Below, in pieces: positions 9,581 through 23,320 of a DNA stretch of 64,000 nt (position 1 is the stretch's first letter; every line of letters starts with the position of its first letter). The position numbers and the translations under genes are program-made. Under the pieces are notes generated by a model, which made no database searches, was not told the origin of the DNA, and saw nothing but the letters and a program-made list of their open reading frames with translations. The stretch lies in contig NZ_CP092106.1 of NCBI RefSeq assembly GCF_029016485.1, forward strand, positions 2,976,001 to 3,040,000, written 5' to 3'. The stretch is from Vibrio sp. JC009 (GTDB lineage: Bacteria; Pseudomonadota; Gammaproteobacteria; Enterobacterales; Vibrionaceae).

Positions 9581-9752
9581 AGCTTATACCAATCCCAGCA
9601 ATTATCTGTTCATCCTTGCTTGTTAAAATCGCTAATAGCTGCGTTAAAATTTTTGTAATTAGATCCACTAGTTACTGCAAATTTTGCCTTGCTCTTAGCG
9701 ATTTTTCCTGCGCAATCACTGAACAGCTAATTACTGGTATTGGTATTAAGCT
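9581..9752. repeat. Imperfect palindromic MITE-like repeat, 172 bp
   Basis: The left half (from AGCTTATACCAATCCCAGCA at 9581) and the reverse complement of the right half (AGCTTAATACCAATACCAGT from 9752) match along almost their whole length, including ATCGCTAA and GATCCACTAGT-like blocks near the centre. The element therefore folds into one long hairpin. No open frame of interest. From memory, similar palindromes occur between genes in Vibrio genomes; copy number cannot be judged here. It sits between the lysC stop and the lysC terminator. Confidence 0.75.
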
Positions 9753-9754
9753 AC

Positions 9755-9789
9755 AAAACACCCCGGCCCGATTCGCCGGGGTGTTTTTT
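9755..9789 (+). terminator. lysC terminator
   Basis: AAAACACCCCGG (9755-9766) pairs with CCGGGGTGTTTT (9776-9787) across a 9-nt loop and is followed by more T residues. The A-rich left side could also serve the opposite strand. Confidence 0.85.
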
Positions 9790-9933
9790 ATGATTATGGA
9801 GATTTTGAGACAAATAAGGAGATTTTCACGTACCACTCTGGGGCGATGATACCCTTCCGCTATAAGCATTAAATTCAACTTAGCCAGGAGTGATTATCTA
9901 ACTCTCAGGCCCAGTAGCGCAGGTACAAAAGTG

Positions 9934-11250
9934 ATGAAAAAAGTAAGAGAACAAAAGTCAGTCAGTAAAAGCTGCCGGATGCTATTTCTTTTGCTGGCAC
10001 AGCTGTTTTTAATTCTGCCCCCTCAGGCAAACGCTGAAGAGGCCACCGCCTATATTATCGGCGGCGATGACTCTTCCCGTGAATACCCATGGATGGTGGC
10101 ACTGTACAGCGGCGACGCCTTTATCTGTGGCGGTGTCCTTATCAGCTCGGGCTGGGTTGCAACTGCGGCTCACTGTGTATTTGACTCCTTTGATACAAGC
10201 AACAGTAACGCAGTTACCGCTGTCGATACTGACACTATTACACTTCTGATTGGCGGTACCACTCACTACTCATCTCTTGCCGACGCAACCAGTGCTGGCC
10301 TTTCAAGCTACAGCATAAACAGTATCACTATTCACCCAAGCTATACCGACAGCACGGATCCTAACGGGACGGGTTATAGCTATGACTATGATATTGCCCT
10401 TCTGGAGCTGGACAGCACTTACTACCAACCCGGCCCTTCTCTGGCCACTTCAGACAGATTTAACACGCTGGAAGAAGGTGATGACATCACTGCTCTCGGT
10501 TATGGCTATACCACTGTCAGTGGCGTAGCGCCCGACACTCTGCAGGAAGCTGATCTGCCCTATATCGATGATGACAGTTGTGAGGCGTACTGGCCAGGGT
10601 CCGTCAGTGACAGAATGTTCTGTGCCGGAGAAGTCAGCAACGCAGAAAGCTCCACCATAGCAACCTGTGACGGAGACAGCGGAGGCCCTTTATATATCAC
10701 TGCCGAAGGTGAGATGACTCTTGTGGGTCTGGTGAGCTGGGGCAGCAGCAGTTGCCTTAATGCCCCAGGCGGCTACACCAAGATAAGCGTACTACGCAGC
10801 TGGATAACCGGCACCATTGATGGTTTTCAGGTCGTGGAAGAGGGAACGGCCAGTTATGATACTGATGCAGGAACCTTTGAGAGCGGCCTGATCAGTGTTT
10901 ATAACTACAACGACACTGACTCAGTTTCCGTAGGCAGCCTCGGCTTTGATGATGAGAGTTCAGCATCTGAGGTAATCACCTGGAGTGACAGCTGCAGCGA
11001 CAGCACGGTTTATTCAACAGACGGAAGCTGCAGCATCAGCTTTGATCTTAACAGTGCAATCAGCAGTGGGGATACATTTACCGCCAGCCTGAGCGCTGAG
11101 AGTAACAGCTACAGCCTCCGCTTTTCCACAGAGGCTATCGCGGAATCCACCAGCGACACCAGCTCAAGTGATAGTGATTCGGGAGGCCCGGTAGGCCCCG
11201 CCTCTCTGTTAATACTTGCGCTGGCAGCATTCAGACGCAGAACCAGCTAA
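9934..11250 (+). CDS. Secreted trypsin-like serine protease with GlyGly-CTERM tail
   Basis: S1-family protease, about 438 residues. A hydrophobic signal peptide (about 15-36) precedes the activation-like site YIIGGDDSS. The catalytic triad is H80 (TAAHC), D153 (YDYDIALLEL) and S249 (CDGDSGGPL). A Ser/Asp-rich domain of about 140 residues follows, ending in a GlyGly-CTERM signal: SGGPVGPASL, a hydrophobic stretch and RRR. In Vibrio such proteins (VesA/B/C type) use type II secretion and the tail is processed by rhombosortase. A GTG precedes the chosen ATG by one codon; AGGT lies 9 bp upstream of the ATG. It converges on metH with only 3 bp between the stops. The exact Ves orthologue cannot be assigned. 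Confidence 0.88.
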   Translation: MKKVREQKSVSKSCRMLFLLLAQLFLILPPQANAEEATAYIIGGDDSSREYPWMVALYSGDAFICGGVLISSGWVATAAHCVFDSFDTSNSNAVTAVDTDTITLLIGGTTHYSSLADATSAGLSSYSINSITIHPSYTDSTDPNGTGYSYDYDIALLELDSTYYQPGPSLATSDRFNTLEEGDDITALGYGYTTVSGVAPDTLQEADLPYIDDDSCEAYWPGSVSDRMFCAGEVSNAESSTIATCDGDSGGPLYITAEGEMTLVGLVSWGSSSCLNAPGGYTKISVLRSWITGTIDGFQVVEEGTASYDTDAGTFESGLISVYNYNDTDSVSVGSLGFDDESSASEVITWSDSCSDSTVYSTDGSCSISFDLNSAISSGDTFTASLSAESNSYSLRFSTEAIAESTSDTSSSDSDSGGPVGPASLLILALAAFRRRTS

Positions 11251-11253
11251 AGA

Positions 11254-14200
11254 TCAGAGATTTGGCGCCAGCCATTTCTCTGCTTCTTCTGGCGTCCAGC
11301 CTTTGCGCTGGGCATAGTCTTCAAGCTGATCACGCTGAATCTGAGCAACCGCGAAGAACTTAGACTCAGGATGAGAGAAGTACCAGCCAGACACTGACGC
11401 TCCCGGCCACATTGCGTAGCTGGAAGTCAGCTGCATACCGATTTCCTGTTCTACCTTCAGCAGATCCCAGATAGCCTGCTTCTCTGTGTGTTCAGGGCAG
11501 GCCGGATAACCCGGTGCAGGACGAATACCCTGATAGTTTTCACGGATCAGGTCTTCATTGCTCAGGCTTTCATCCGCCGAATATCCCCAGATGTCCTTAC
11601 GTACCTTCTCATGCAGGTATTCCGCAAAGGCTTCGGCCAGTCTGTCAGCCACAGCCTGAACCATAATGGCATTATAGTCATCGCCTTTGGCTTTAAACTC
11701 ATCCGCAAGTTCGCGCTCACCAATGCCGCCGGTTACCGCAAAGCCGCCAATCCAGTCTTGTTTACCACTCTCTTTCGGAGCAATGTAATCCGACAGGCAG
11801 TAGTTCGCGCCTTTCGCTTTTTCGGTCTGCTGACGAAGGTGGTAAAGCACTTTAGCCACTTCGCTGCGGCTTTCATCTGTGTAAACCTCAATATCATCTC
11901 CAGCACTGTTAGCCGGGAACAGGCCACAGATACCGCTGGCTTTAAACAGCTTTTCTGCCTCAATTTTATCAAGCCAGTTGTTGGCATCACTGAACAGCTT
12001 CTTCGCTTCCTCGCCCACTTCTTCATGTTCAAGAATTGCTGGATATTTACCTGACAGAGACCAGGTCATAAAGAATGGTGTCCAGTCGATATAACTGCGA
12101 AGCGTGGCAATGTCGAAGTCTTCAAATACATGAACGCCCGGTTTTGCCGGTACTGGTGGCGTATAGGTGTCCCAGTCAGTCGCAAGCTTGTTGTCTCTTG
12201 CCTGTTGCAGTGTTACCGGCTTTGATCTTGGCGTCTTACGGTTATGTTGTTCGCGAACCTTTTCGTACTCCTGATCCAGCTTCTCAACAAAGGCAGGACG
12301 AAGCTCATCTGAAATCAGTGAAGTACAGACACCAACCGCGCGGGAAGCATTGTTCACATAAACCACAGGATGTGAGTAATTCTGCTCAATCTTAACGGCT
12401 GTGTGCGCTTTGGAAGTGGTAGCACCACCGATCATCAGAGGAATATCCATTCCCTGACGCTCCATCTCTTTCGCCACATGGACCATTTCATCCAGTGAAG
12501 GCGTAATCAGACCAGAAAGACCGATTAGATCGACATTCTCTTCTTTAGCAACTTTCAGGATCTGCTCGCAAGGAACCATCACGCCAAGATCGATAATCTC
12601 AAAGTTATTACACTGAAGTACCACGCCTACGATATTTTTACCGATATCGTGAACATCACCTTTTACGGTAGCCAGAAGGATCTTGCCGCTTGACTGCCCG
12701 GCCTGCTTCTCAGCATTAATGTATGGTTCAAGGTGAGCAACAGCCTGCTTCATCACACGCGCCGACTTCACCACCTGAGGAAGGAACATTTTACCTTCAC
12801 CAAACAAATCACCAACAACGTTCATACCGTCCATTAGCGGACCCTCAATCACTTCCAAAGGTCTTGCTGCTTTCTGACGGGCTTCTTCAGTATCTTCTGT
12901 GATAAATTCAGTAATACCTTTTACCAGAGCGTGTTCAAGGCGCTTTTCTACAGGCCAGGTACGCCACTCCAGAGCAGAAGCGTCTTCCTGTTTGCCTACC
13001 GCTTTCTCAAGATATTCAGCAGCAATTTCCAGCAAGTTTTCAGTCGCATCCGCATGTCGGTTAAGCACAACATCTTCAACCGCGTTACGCAGTTTCTCCG
13101 GCACGTTGTCGTAAATTTCAAGCTGACCGGCATTTACGATGCCCATATCCATACCGTTCTTGAAACAGTGATACAGGAATACTGCGTGAATCGCTTCACG
13201 TACGTAGTTATTACCACGGAAAGAGAATGATACGTTTGATACACCACCGGAGATCATCGCATGCGGCAGATCGCGCTTGATATCCGCAACGGCATTAATA
13301 AAGTCCACTGCGTAGTTGTTGTGCTCATCAATACCCGTCGCAACAGCGAAGATATTCGGGTCAAAGATAATATCTTCCGCCGGGAAGCCAACTTCATCAA
13401 CCAGAATGCGATAAGCATTGGTACAGATTTCCAGCTTTCTCTCGCGGGTATCTGCCTGACCAACTTCATCAAAGGCCATCACAATCACAGCAGCACCGTA
13501 GCGGCGGATCAGTTTCGCCTGCTGGATAAACTTCTCTTTGCCTTCTTTCAGCGAAATAGAGTTAACGATGCCCTTGCCCTGAATACATTTAAGACCGGCT
13601 TCCATCACTTCCCACTTAGAGGAGTCAACCATGATAGGAACCTTGGCAATCTCAGGCTCCGAAGCACACAGGTTCAGGAAGCGAACCATACAGGCTTCGG
13701 CATCAAGCATGCCTTCATCCATGTTGATATCGATGATCTGCGCACCGTTCTCAACCTGCTGACGAGCAACTTCCAGCGCTTCATCATACAGTTCTTCTTT
13801 AATAAGACGTTTAAAGCGTGCAGAACCGGTAACGTTGGTACGTTCACCAACGTTGATAAACAGCGACTCTTTCGCAATATTCAGTGGCTCAAGTCCGGAA
13901 AGGCGACACTCAACAGACAACTCGGGCAGCGCACGAGGCTTCTTAGTTTTTGTTACCTCGTACATAGCTCTGATATGTTCAGGCGTCGTACCACAACAGC
14001 CGCCAACCATGTTCAGGAATCCGCTGTCAGCCCATTCACCGATATGCTCTGCCATATCTTCAGGAGACAGGTCGTATTCACCAAAAGCGTTCGGCAGACC
14101 AGCATTCGGATGGGTAGAAACAAAGGTTTCTGAAATGCGGGACATCTCTTCTACGTACTGACGCAGTTCGTCCGGTCCAAGTGCACAGTTAAGGCCAAAG

Positions 14201-14931
14201 GAAATAGGATTTACATGGCGAAGGGCGTTGTAGAAAGCTTCTGTGGTTTGACCGGAAAGCGTACGGCCTGATGCATCGGTAATCGTACCGGAGATCATTA
14301 CCGGCAGCTTAATACCCAGCTCTTCAAATACAGTATCTACCGCGAATGCACAGGCTTTTGCGTTAAGAGTGTCAAATATGGTTTCGATCAGGATCAGATC
14401 AGCGCCGCCTTTGATCAAGGCTTTGGTGGATTCAGAGTAAGCCTCTACCAGCTGATCAAAACTAATGTTTCTGAAGCCGGGATCATTTACATCCGGAGAG
14501 ATCGAACAAGTACGGTTTGTCGGGCCCAATACACCTGCAACAAAACGTGGTTTTTCCGGAGTCTTCGCCGTCCACTCATCTGCAACCTGACGGGCAAGCT
14601 TTGCTGCCTCGTAGTTAATCTCTTCACTCAGGCTTTCCATTTCGTAGTCGGCCATGGCGATAGTGGTTGCATTAAAGGTGTTGGTTTCCAGAATATCCGC
14701 ACCAGCCTCAAGATAAGAAGAGTGGATTTCTTTTATGATTTCAGGCTGAGTAAGAGACAGAAGGTCGTTATTCCCTTTAAGGTCGCATTGCCAGTTGGCA
14801 AAACGCTCACCACGGTAGTCCTTCTCTTCAAGCTTATAGCTCTGAATCATGGTGCCCATGCCACCATCGATGATCAGAATTCTTTGTTTAAGCTGCTCTT
14901 CTATTATTTGACGGATATTGCTTTCGGCCAC
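11254..14931 (-). CDS. metH: Cobalamin-dependent methionine synthase MetH
   Basis: Transfers the methyl group of 5-methyltetrahydrofolate to homocysteine through methylcobalamin. The 1225 residues cover all four modules. The homocysteine domain (about 1-330) has the zinc cysteines in NCALGP and [10 protein letters not shown]. The pterin-binding domain spans about 350-620. The cobalamin cap and binding domain (about 650-890) carries the [11 protein letters not shown] axial-histidine motif. The AdoMet reactivation domain (about 920-1225) includes [11 protein letters not shown]. No MetJ box or cobalamin riboswitch is evident just upstream. metA lies 118 bp upstream on the same strand. Confidence 0.97.
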   Translation of the reverse strand: MAESNIRQIIEEQLKQRILIIDGGMGTMIQSYKLEEKDYRGERFANWQCDLKGNNDLLSLTQPEIIKEIHSSYLEAGADILETNTFNATTIAMADYEMESLSEEINYEAAKLARQVADEWTAKTPEKPRFVAGVLGPTNRTCSISPDVNDPGFRNISFDQLVEAYSESTKALIKGGADLILIETIFDTLNAKACAFAVDTVFEELGIKLPVMISGTITDASGRTLSGQTTEAFYNALRHVNPISFGLNCALGPDELRQYVEEMSRISETFVSTHPNAGLPNAFGEYDLSPEDMAEHIGEWADSGFLNMVGGCCGTTPEHIRAMYEVTKTKKPRALPELSVECRLSGLEPLNIAKESLFINVGERTNVTGSARFKRLIKEELYDEALEVARQQVENGAQIIDINMDEGMLDAEACMVRFLNLCASEPEIAKVPIMVDSSKWEVMEAGLKCIQGKGIVNSISLKEGKEKFIQQAKLIRRYGAAVIVMAFDEVGQADTRERKLEICTNAYRILVDEVGFPAEDIIFDPNIFAVATGIDEHNNYAVDFINAVADIKRDLPHAMISGGVSNVSFSFRGNNYVREAIHAVFLYHCFKNGMDMGIVNAGQLEIYDNVPEKLRNAVEDVVLNRHADATENLLEIAAEYLEKAVGKQEDASALEWRTWPVEKRLEHALVKGITEFITEDTEEARQKAARPLEVIEGPLMDGMNVVGDLFGEGKMFLPQVVKSARVMKQAVAHLEPYINAEKQAGQSSGKILLATVKGDVHDIGKNIVGVVLQCNNFEIIDLGVMVPCEQILKVAKEENVDLIGLSGLITPSLDEMVHVAKEMERQGMDIPLMIGGATTSKAHTAVKIEQNYSHPVVYVNNASRAVGVCTSLISDELRPAFVEKLDQEYEKVREQHNRKTPRSKPVTLQQARDNKLATDWDTYTPPVPAKPGVHVFEDFDIATLRSYIDWTPFFMTWSLSGKYPAILEHEEVGEEAKKLFSDANNWLDKIEAEKLFKASGICGLFPANSAGDDIEVYTDESRSEVAKVLYHLRQQTEKAKGANYCLSDYIAPKESGKQDWIGGFAVTGGIGERELADEFKAKGDDYNAIMVQAVADRLAEAFAEYLHEKVRKDIWGYSADESLSNEDLIRENYQGIRPAPGYPACPEHTEKQAIWDLLKVEQEIGMQLTSSYAMWPGASVSGWYFSHPESKFFAVAQIQRDQLEDYAQRKGWTPEEAEKWLAPNL

Positions 14932-15049
14932 AGTGCATACTTCCTAAATAAATATTTACGCTCCGGGCATCCTATCACAGAGGAAAGGAGCCCGGGTGCT
15001 GATTATTCTGCATATTCTAGTTGAATATTTTTAATGATGGATCGCTGAA

Positions 15050-16003
15050 TTACTCATCAACGGTAAAGTTGTCTTCAGAGAAGTGTTCAAGATCGTACGG
15101 TGTCTGCTGGTATACGCAGTAGTTCAGCCAGTTAGAGAACAGCAGGTGTCCGTGGCTGCGCCAACTCGCTACCGGAGGGTTATCCGGATTATCATTTGGA
15201 TAGTAGTTCACAGGAATAGCAGGATCCATCCCTTCTCCCAGATCGCGAACATACTCATTGTGCAGGGTACGAGAATCATACTCCGGATGTCCGGTTACAA
15301 AGATGTTTCGCTTATCCTTAGTTGCTGCCAGATAAACACCTGCAACATCTGAAGTAGCAAGAATGTCCAGGTCAGTATGTTCTTCAAGGTACTCTGGAGA
15401 GAAGTCTGCATAACGTGAATGCGGAGCAAGGAATGTATCGTCAAAGCCTCTTAGCAGAGAATGATGCTTATGATGAATCTGATGATGATACACACCAGAC
15501 AGCTTCTCTTTACGCGTACGCTTAGGCAGATCATAAAACAGCTTCAGACCGGCCTGTGCAGCCCAGCAGACATACATAGTCGATGTAACGTGCTTGTGTG
15601 CCCAGGTCATAATTGTCTGCAAATGATCCCAGTAAACCACATCCTCAAACTGAACCAGACCCAGCGGCGCACCCGTAATAATCAGGCCGTCAAAGTTTCT
15701 GTCTTTTACAGCCTCAAACTGTCGGTAAAAAGTATCCAGGTGCTCAGTCGGTGTGTTCTTACTCGGGCGGTTATCAATTCTTAATAACTCAACATCCACC
15801 TGTAACGGACTGTTGGACAACAGACGTAAAAACTGAGTTTCAGTCTCGATCTTCTTAGGCATCAAGTTAAGAATTAAGACTTTAAGCGGACGAATTTCCT
15901 GTGTAGATGCCCGTTTTTCAGGCATAACGAAAATATTTTCGTTTCTTAGTACATCGGTCGCAGGTAATTGATCAGGAATCTTAATAGGCACAACTCTCTC
16001 CAT
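15050..16003 (-). CDS. metA: Homoserine O-succinyltransferase MetA
   Basis: Acylates homoserine in the first committed step of methionine synthesis. The 317-residue protein starts [15 protein letters not shown]. It has the nucleophile cysteine in [13 protein letters not shown] (about residue 142) and the GHPEYD motif with catalytic His and Glu near 235-237, all typical of MetA. MetJ boxes lie directly upstream of the ATG, so methionine repression is expected. No clear Shine-Dalgarno sequence precedes the ATG; the operator occupies that space. Confidence 0.95.
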   Translation of the reverse strand: MERVVPIKIPDQLPATDVLRNENIFVMPEKRASTQEIRPLKVLILNLMPKKIETETQFLRLLSNSPLQVDVELLRIDNRPSKNTPTEHLDTFYRQFEAVKDRNFDGLIITGAPLGLVQFEDVVYWDHLQTIMTWAHKHVTSTMYVCWAAQAGLKLFYDLPKRTRKEKLSGVYHHQIHHKHHSLLRGFDDTFLAPHSRYADFSPEYLEEHTDLDILATSDVAGVYLAATKDKRNIFVTGHPEYDSRTLHNEYVRDLGEGMDPAIPVNYYPNDNPDNPPVASWRSHGHLLFSNWLNYCVYQQTPYDLEHFSEDNFTVDE

Positions 16004-16004
16004 A

Positions 16005-16020
16005 AGCTATCTAGACGTCT
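16005..16020 (-). promoter_or_regulatory. MetJ operator (met boxes) of metA
   Basis: AGACGTCT at 16013-16020 is the exact 8-bp met box, preceded by AGCTATCT (16005-16012, 5 of 8 matches); ATATAGCC beyond it is a poor third. MetJ dimers bind tandem boxes. The operator starts only 2 bp from the metA ATG, so it overlaps the 5' end of the message or its promoter. Confidence 0.75.
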
Positions 16021-16085
16021 ATATAGCCAATTTAGCGTATGGCGGCGGAGATGTCGAGGAAAATGTGATCGGGATTGGGAAATGG

Positions 16086-16296
16086 TTATGGGGCTATGGG
16101 GCTATGGGGCTATGGGGCTATGGGGCTATGGGGCTATGGGGCTATGGGGCTATGGGGCTATGGGGCTATGGGGCTATGGGGCTATGGGGCTATGGGGCTA
16201 TGCAAAGTTTGAATTGGCTGCATATGGTGTCAAGCTCTTTAAGCTTTTCTCTATAGCCCTATCCCCCTCAAGGACGAAGTCCGTCCCATAGCCCAT
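16086..16296. repeat. Dispersed hairpin/octamer element, copy A
   Basis: Fourteen perfect tandem copies of GGGGCTAT (16090-16201) are followed by a spacer of about 60 bp, CTATAGCCCTATCCCCCTCA, the hairpin GGAC-GAA-GTCC, and a right end CCCATAGCCC that is the inverse of the octamer unit. The spacer and right end are nearly repeated at 37466-37560. The frames through the array encode only repeated Gly-Tyr-Gly-Ala-Met-Gly-Leu-Trp and are not genes. Confidence 0.9.
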
Positions 16297-16334
16297 ACCA
16301 CAAAAACCGAAATAGGCACATAAATCCCAAACAC

Positions 16335-16365
16335 AAAAAAACCTCAGCCTTTCGACTGAGGTTTC
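16335..16365 (-). terminator. rRNA operon terminator
   Basis: On the minus strand AAACCTCAG and CTGAGGTTT form a stem followed by a run of T, just after tRNA-Asp. It ends the rrn operon. Confidence 0.88.
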
Positions 16366-16373
16366 ATATAAAG

Positions 16374-16450
16374 TGGCGGAGCGGACGGGACTCGAACCCG
16401 CGACCCCCGGCGTGACAGGCCGGTATTCTAACCAACTGAACTACCGCTCC
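16374..16450 (-). tRNA. tRNA-Asp (GTC)
   Basis: 77-nt cloverleaf with acceptor GGAGCGG/CCGCTCC, D-loop AGTTGGTTAGA, anticodon loop with GTC, T-arm GGGTTCGAGTCCC and encoded CCA. It is the distal gene of the rRNA operon, after 5S. Confidence 0.97.
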
Positions 16451-16538
16451 ACTCATCAAGCTGTCAGTCCTAAGCTGTCAGCTATCAGTTTTTGCCTTTA
16501 GATTTTTCCGAAAAATCTGAAAACAAAAAGGTGTTCAA

Positions 16539-16657
16539 AGCCTGGCGATGTCCTACTCTCACATGGGGAAACCCCACACTACCATCGGCGCTATTGCGTT
16601 TCACTTCTGAGTTCGGCATGGGATCAGGTGGGTCCACAATGCTATGGTCGCCAAGCA
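16539..16657 (-). rRNA. rrf: 5S ribosomal RNA
   Basis: On the minus strand the sequence starts TGCTTGGCGACCATAGC and contains CCCATGCCGAACTCAGAAGT and the closing GCCAGGC arm, as in gammaproteobacterial 5S rRNA. Length is about 119 nt; ends are accurate to a few bases. Confidence 0.95.
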
Positions 16658-16669
16658 AATTCTTTTTAT

Positions 16670-16786
16670 AAGGCCCTGGGCCCTGGGTTTATAGGCCCTG
16701 GGACAAAGTACCTTATCAATTCGGAAAGCTGTCTTTTCTTTTCCCAGTGCCTGTAGGACGAAGTCCGTTCCCAGGGCCCAGGGCCA
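16670..16786. repeat. Dispersed hairpin element, copy B, inside the rRNA operon
   Basis: Between 5S and 23S lies AGGCCCTGGGCCCTGGG, a short spacer, then GTAGGACGAAGTCCG and CCCAGGGCCCAGGGCC. The ends are inverted copies of each other and the hairpin GGAC-GAA-GTCC is the same as in copy A. It lies in the transcribed 23S-5S spacer. Confidence 0.85.
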
Positions 16787-16855
16787 GATTCTCAATTCAC
16801 ATTCAAGTTTATTCGTTCTTGCTTTGAGTCCATCAAAACCCCTTGGGTGTTGTAT

Positions 16856-19851
<2,996 letters not shown>

Positions 19852-20228
19852 ATACAACCCCAAAGGGTCTTTGTTAAACAACCAAAGTTGTCTGCAATTA
19901 ACTCTTTGCTTTCACTTTGAAAAGTGAAGACAAACAGGACATGATGCAGACACGATTTTGCCGGACTCAAATATGAACAACATAAATGTTGTTCCCAAGA
20001 ACACTTGAATGTGTTGTTTTGGTACTTAATCTTTCGATTAAGATTTGAGAACTTTTACAAATAACAATAATCAATTGTTATTTTGTCAGCTTTCCAAATT
20101 GTTAAAGAGCAAAGTGTTACTTTCTACTTAAAGAATCGCACTTTCTAAAGATTCTCAGAGCTCAAAAATCCAACCAACTCGATACTTCTTATTGGTTTGG
20201 ATTACAACGTCCAAAAATACTTAGAGAG
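19852..20228 (-). other. 23S leader part of the 16S-23S spacer
   Basis: 377 bp without a gene, upstream of 23S. A boxA-like TGCTCTTTAACAAT (minus strand, 20098-20111) repeats the antitermination element of the 16S leader. Inverted CACTTTCAAA-type repeats near 19910-19930 probably contribute to the 23S processing stem. Confidence 0.6.
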
Positions 20229-20304
20229 TGGTGGGCGATACCGGGCTCGAACCAGTGACCCCCTGCTTGTAAGGCAGGTGCTCTCCCAACTGAGCTAATC
20301 GCCC
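20229..20304 (-). tRNA. tRNA-Val (TAC)
   Basis: 76 nt; acceptor GGGCGAT/ATCGCCC, anticodon loop CTTACAA with TAC, T-arm GGTTCGAGCC, CCA encoded. Last tRNA of the 16S-23S spacer. Confidence 0.97.
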
Positions 20305-20362
20305 ACAGCTTGTTTGTCTCCGCTTTTGAAAAAGCAGAAGCAAAACTGAGGTTTTCCAAGAA

Positions 20363-20438
20363 TGGTGGAGCTAAGCAGGATCGAACTGCTGACCTCCTGC
20401 GTGCAAGGCAGGCGCTCTCCCAGCTGAGCTATAGCCCC
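20363..20438 (-). tRNA. tRNA-Ala (TGC)
   Basis: 76 nt; acceptor GGGGCTA/TAGCTCC, anticodon loop CTTGCAC with TGC, T-arm AGTTCGATCCT, CCA encoded. Located in the 16S-23S spacer. Confidence 0.97.
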
Positions 20439-20452
20439 ATATCTTGAGAAAA

Positions 20453-20528
20453 TGGTGGGTCGTACAGGATTCGAACCTGTGACAAATTGGTTAAAAGCCA
20501 ACTGCTCTACCAACTGAGCTAACGACCC
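20453..20528 (-). tRNA. tRNA-Lys (TTT)
   Basis: 76 nt; acceptor GGGTCGT/ACGACCC, anticodon loop CTTTTAA with TTT, T-arm GGTTCGAATCC, CCA encoded. Located in the 16S-23S spacer. Confidence 0.97.
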
Positions 20529-20547
20529 TTTTTACTTCGAAAAGAAG

Positions 20548-20623
20548 TGGTATCCCGTAGGGGAGTCGAACCCCTGTTACCGCCGTGAAAGGGCGGTGTC
20601 CTAGGCCTCTAGACGAACGGGAC
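20548..20623 (-). tRNA. tRNA-Glu (TTC)
   Basis: 76 nt; acceptor GTCCCGT/ACGGGAT, anticodon loop CTTTCAC with TTC, T-arm GGGTTCGACTCCC, CCA encoded. First tRNA after 16S. The spacer order Glu-Lys-Ala-Val is a Vibrio type. Confidence 0.97.
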
Positions 20624-20748
20624 ACTATATTTGTTTCCACTTTTAAAAAAGCAGAACCAAAACTGTTGAAAGTGTTGGGCACTTTCTTTTCTCTTTACTT
20701 TATAAACCATCAATCTGTGTGGACACTAATCAACAACAATCTATCGTT

Positions 20749-22301
<1,553 letters not shown>

Positions 22302-22600
22302 AAGATTTTGTCGGCTCAATGAATACTGATTTCATTACTAAGTAATGTTGAATTGACTGTGCCGAATGATTACTCATTCGTATTGGTCACTCAGTTCATT
22401 GAAACCAAATTGTTTCCGAAGAAACTATTTTGATTGTCATCAACGAGTGCCCACACAGATTGATAGGTTTATATTGTTAAAGAGCAGGTTTTGATTACGT
22501 TCTTGTTACAGAACTCTCAAAACGGACGGTCATTTTATCGAGATAAATCACAGTGTCAAATACTTTTTTCACTTTTTTGTTTTTACTTTATCAGTAGAAA
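22302..22600 (-). promoter_or_regulatory. rRNA operon leader and P1 promoter
   Basis: On the minus strand TTGACA (22554-22559) and TAAAAT (22532-22537) are spaced 16 bp and followed by a GC-rich discriminator (GACCGTCC). An A-tract-rich UP-element-like region lies upstream (22560-22600). The leader contains a boxA antitermination sequence TGCTCTTTAACAAT (22473-22486). These are features of a growth-rate and ppGpp-controlled rrn promoter. Confidence 0.85.
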
Positions 22601-22921
22601 CAAAATTTATTTCGCATTTTCATTTTGACCTTCTGAACATCGGCTAAACTCTTGCGAGGCTTACCGTGTCAGCGAGGGGGCATTATAGAGATCGAATTAT
22701 TCTTGGCAAGCGTTTTTTTGGCTTTTTTCTAAAAAAAATCACTTTTCACGAGAATCTTTCTGAAAGGCTTATTTGTACATGTTTATTAAGCCAAAAATCA
22801 CAATTTATCCACAGATTTATTAAATCCAGACCAAAAAATAGACAAGGAAAGCGCCTTTCCTGACAGGAAGGCCCCGATTTGTTTTTCTGAAGAGGATGAC
22901 TAAACCCGATAATAAAGTGTT
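22601..22921. other. AT-rich intergenic region upstream of the rRNA operon
   Basis: 321 bp without a supported gene. It contains one perfect DnaA box TTATCCACA (near 22806-22814) and, near 22855-22875, a CCTTTCCTGACAGGAAGG hairpin that may end the small minus-strand gene that follows. The remainder is AT-rich, as expected upstream of an rrn promoter. Confidence 0.4.
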
Positions 22922-23152
22922 TTACTTTTCTTCTACCCGAACCTGCTTAAATCCCACAGCCATAGCTGACTTAGATGCAAGATCCAAATCGTAGTACTGG
23001 CACTCTTCTCCATGTATGTCTGTCATAATGACGAATCCACCCTTAGCATGGCGGAATTCGACAACCCAACCCTCTTCCTGAATAGAAGGCTCAATGATCG
23101 CCTCCACCAGTTGGTTGCTTCTATAAAGAGTTCTTAGTTCTGTAAGTGTCAT
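22922..23152 (-). CDS. Small conserved-looking protein of unknown function, 76 aa
   Basis: I do not recognise the family. The product starts MTLTELRTLYRSNQLVEAII, is acidic, and reads like a small mixed alpha/beta domain (FRHAKGGFVIMTDIHGEECQYYDLDLA). It has no signal peptide or membrane segment. The ATG at 23152 is preceded by a G-rich ribosome-binding region; the frame continues 21 bp upstream to a TTG. Coding character is supported by a normal amino-acid mix and a plausible start. It stands alone between the rRNA operon and an outer-membrane protein gene on the same strand. Confidence 0.6.
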   Translation of the reverse strand: MTLTELRTLYRSNQLVEAIIEPSIQEEGWVVEFRHAKGGFVIMTDIHGEECQYYDLDLASKSAMAVGFKQVRVEEK

Positions 23153-23256
23153 ATCCGCCCCCGTGTTATCCAATCGACTATGACGTTACTGACTATTTAC
23201 CTATATAAGCATGGCTCAAACACAGCAATATGCTACTTTTAATTAAATTTAGATAT

Positions 23257-23285
23257 AAAAAAGCACCGCATTAGAAAACGGTGCT
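23257..23285 (-). terminator. Terminator of the outer membrane protein gene
   Basis: On the minus strand GCACCG and CGGTGC flank a 10-nt loop, followed by TTTTTT. Confidence 0.8.
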
Positions 23286-23320
23286 ATTAAACTGATCCAT
23301 AGAAAACAAAGGTACGCAAT

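Noticed and set aside
13261..14133. Long open frame (290 codons) antisense to metH
   Set aside because: metH is certain on the other strand; the antisense protein has no recognisable features.
14940..15010. Terminator or riboswitch between metA and metH
   Set aside because: GCTCCGGGC can pair with GCCCGGGTGC, but the fold is imperfect with a long loop and no T-tract; no cobalamin or SAM riboswitch elements were seen.
16090..16201. Possible CRISPR array
   Set aside because: The repeats are 8 bp, contiguous and without unique spacers; it is a simple tandem repeat.
15968..16291. Open frames across the octamer array encoding repeated GYGAMGLW
   Set aside because: The octamer simply reads without stops; no ribosome-binding site, no family, and the same element elsewhere has different lengths.
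22806..22814. Replication origin near the rRNA operon
   Set aside because: A single DnaA box without clustered boxes, an AT-rich unwinding element or dnaA/gidA neighbours is not an origin.
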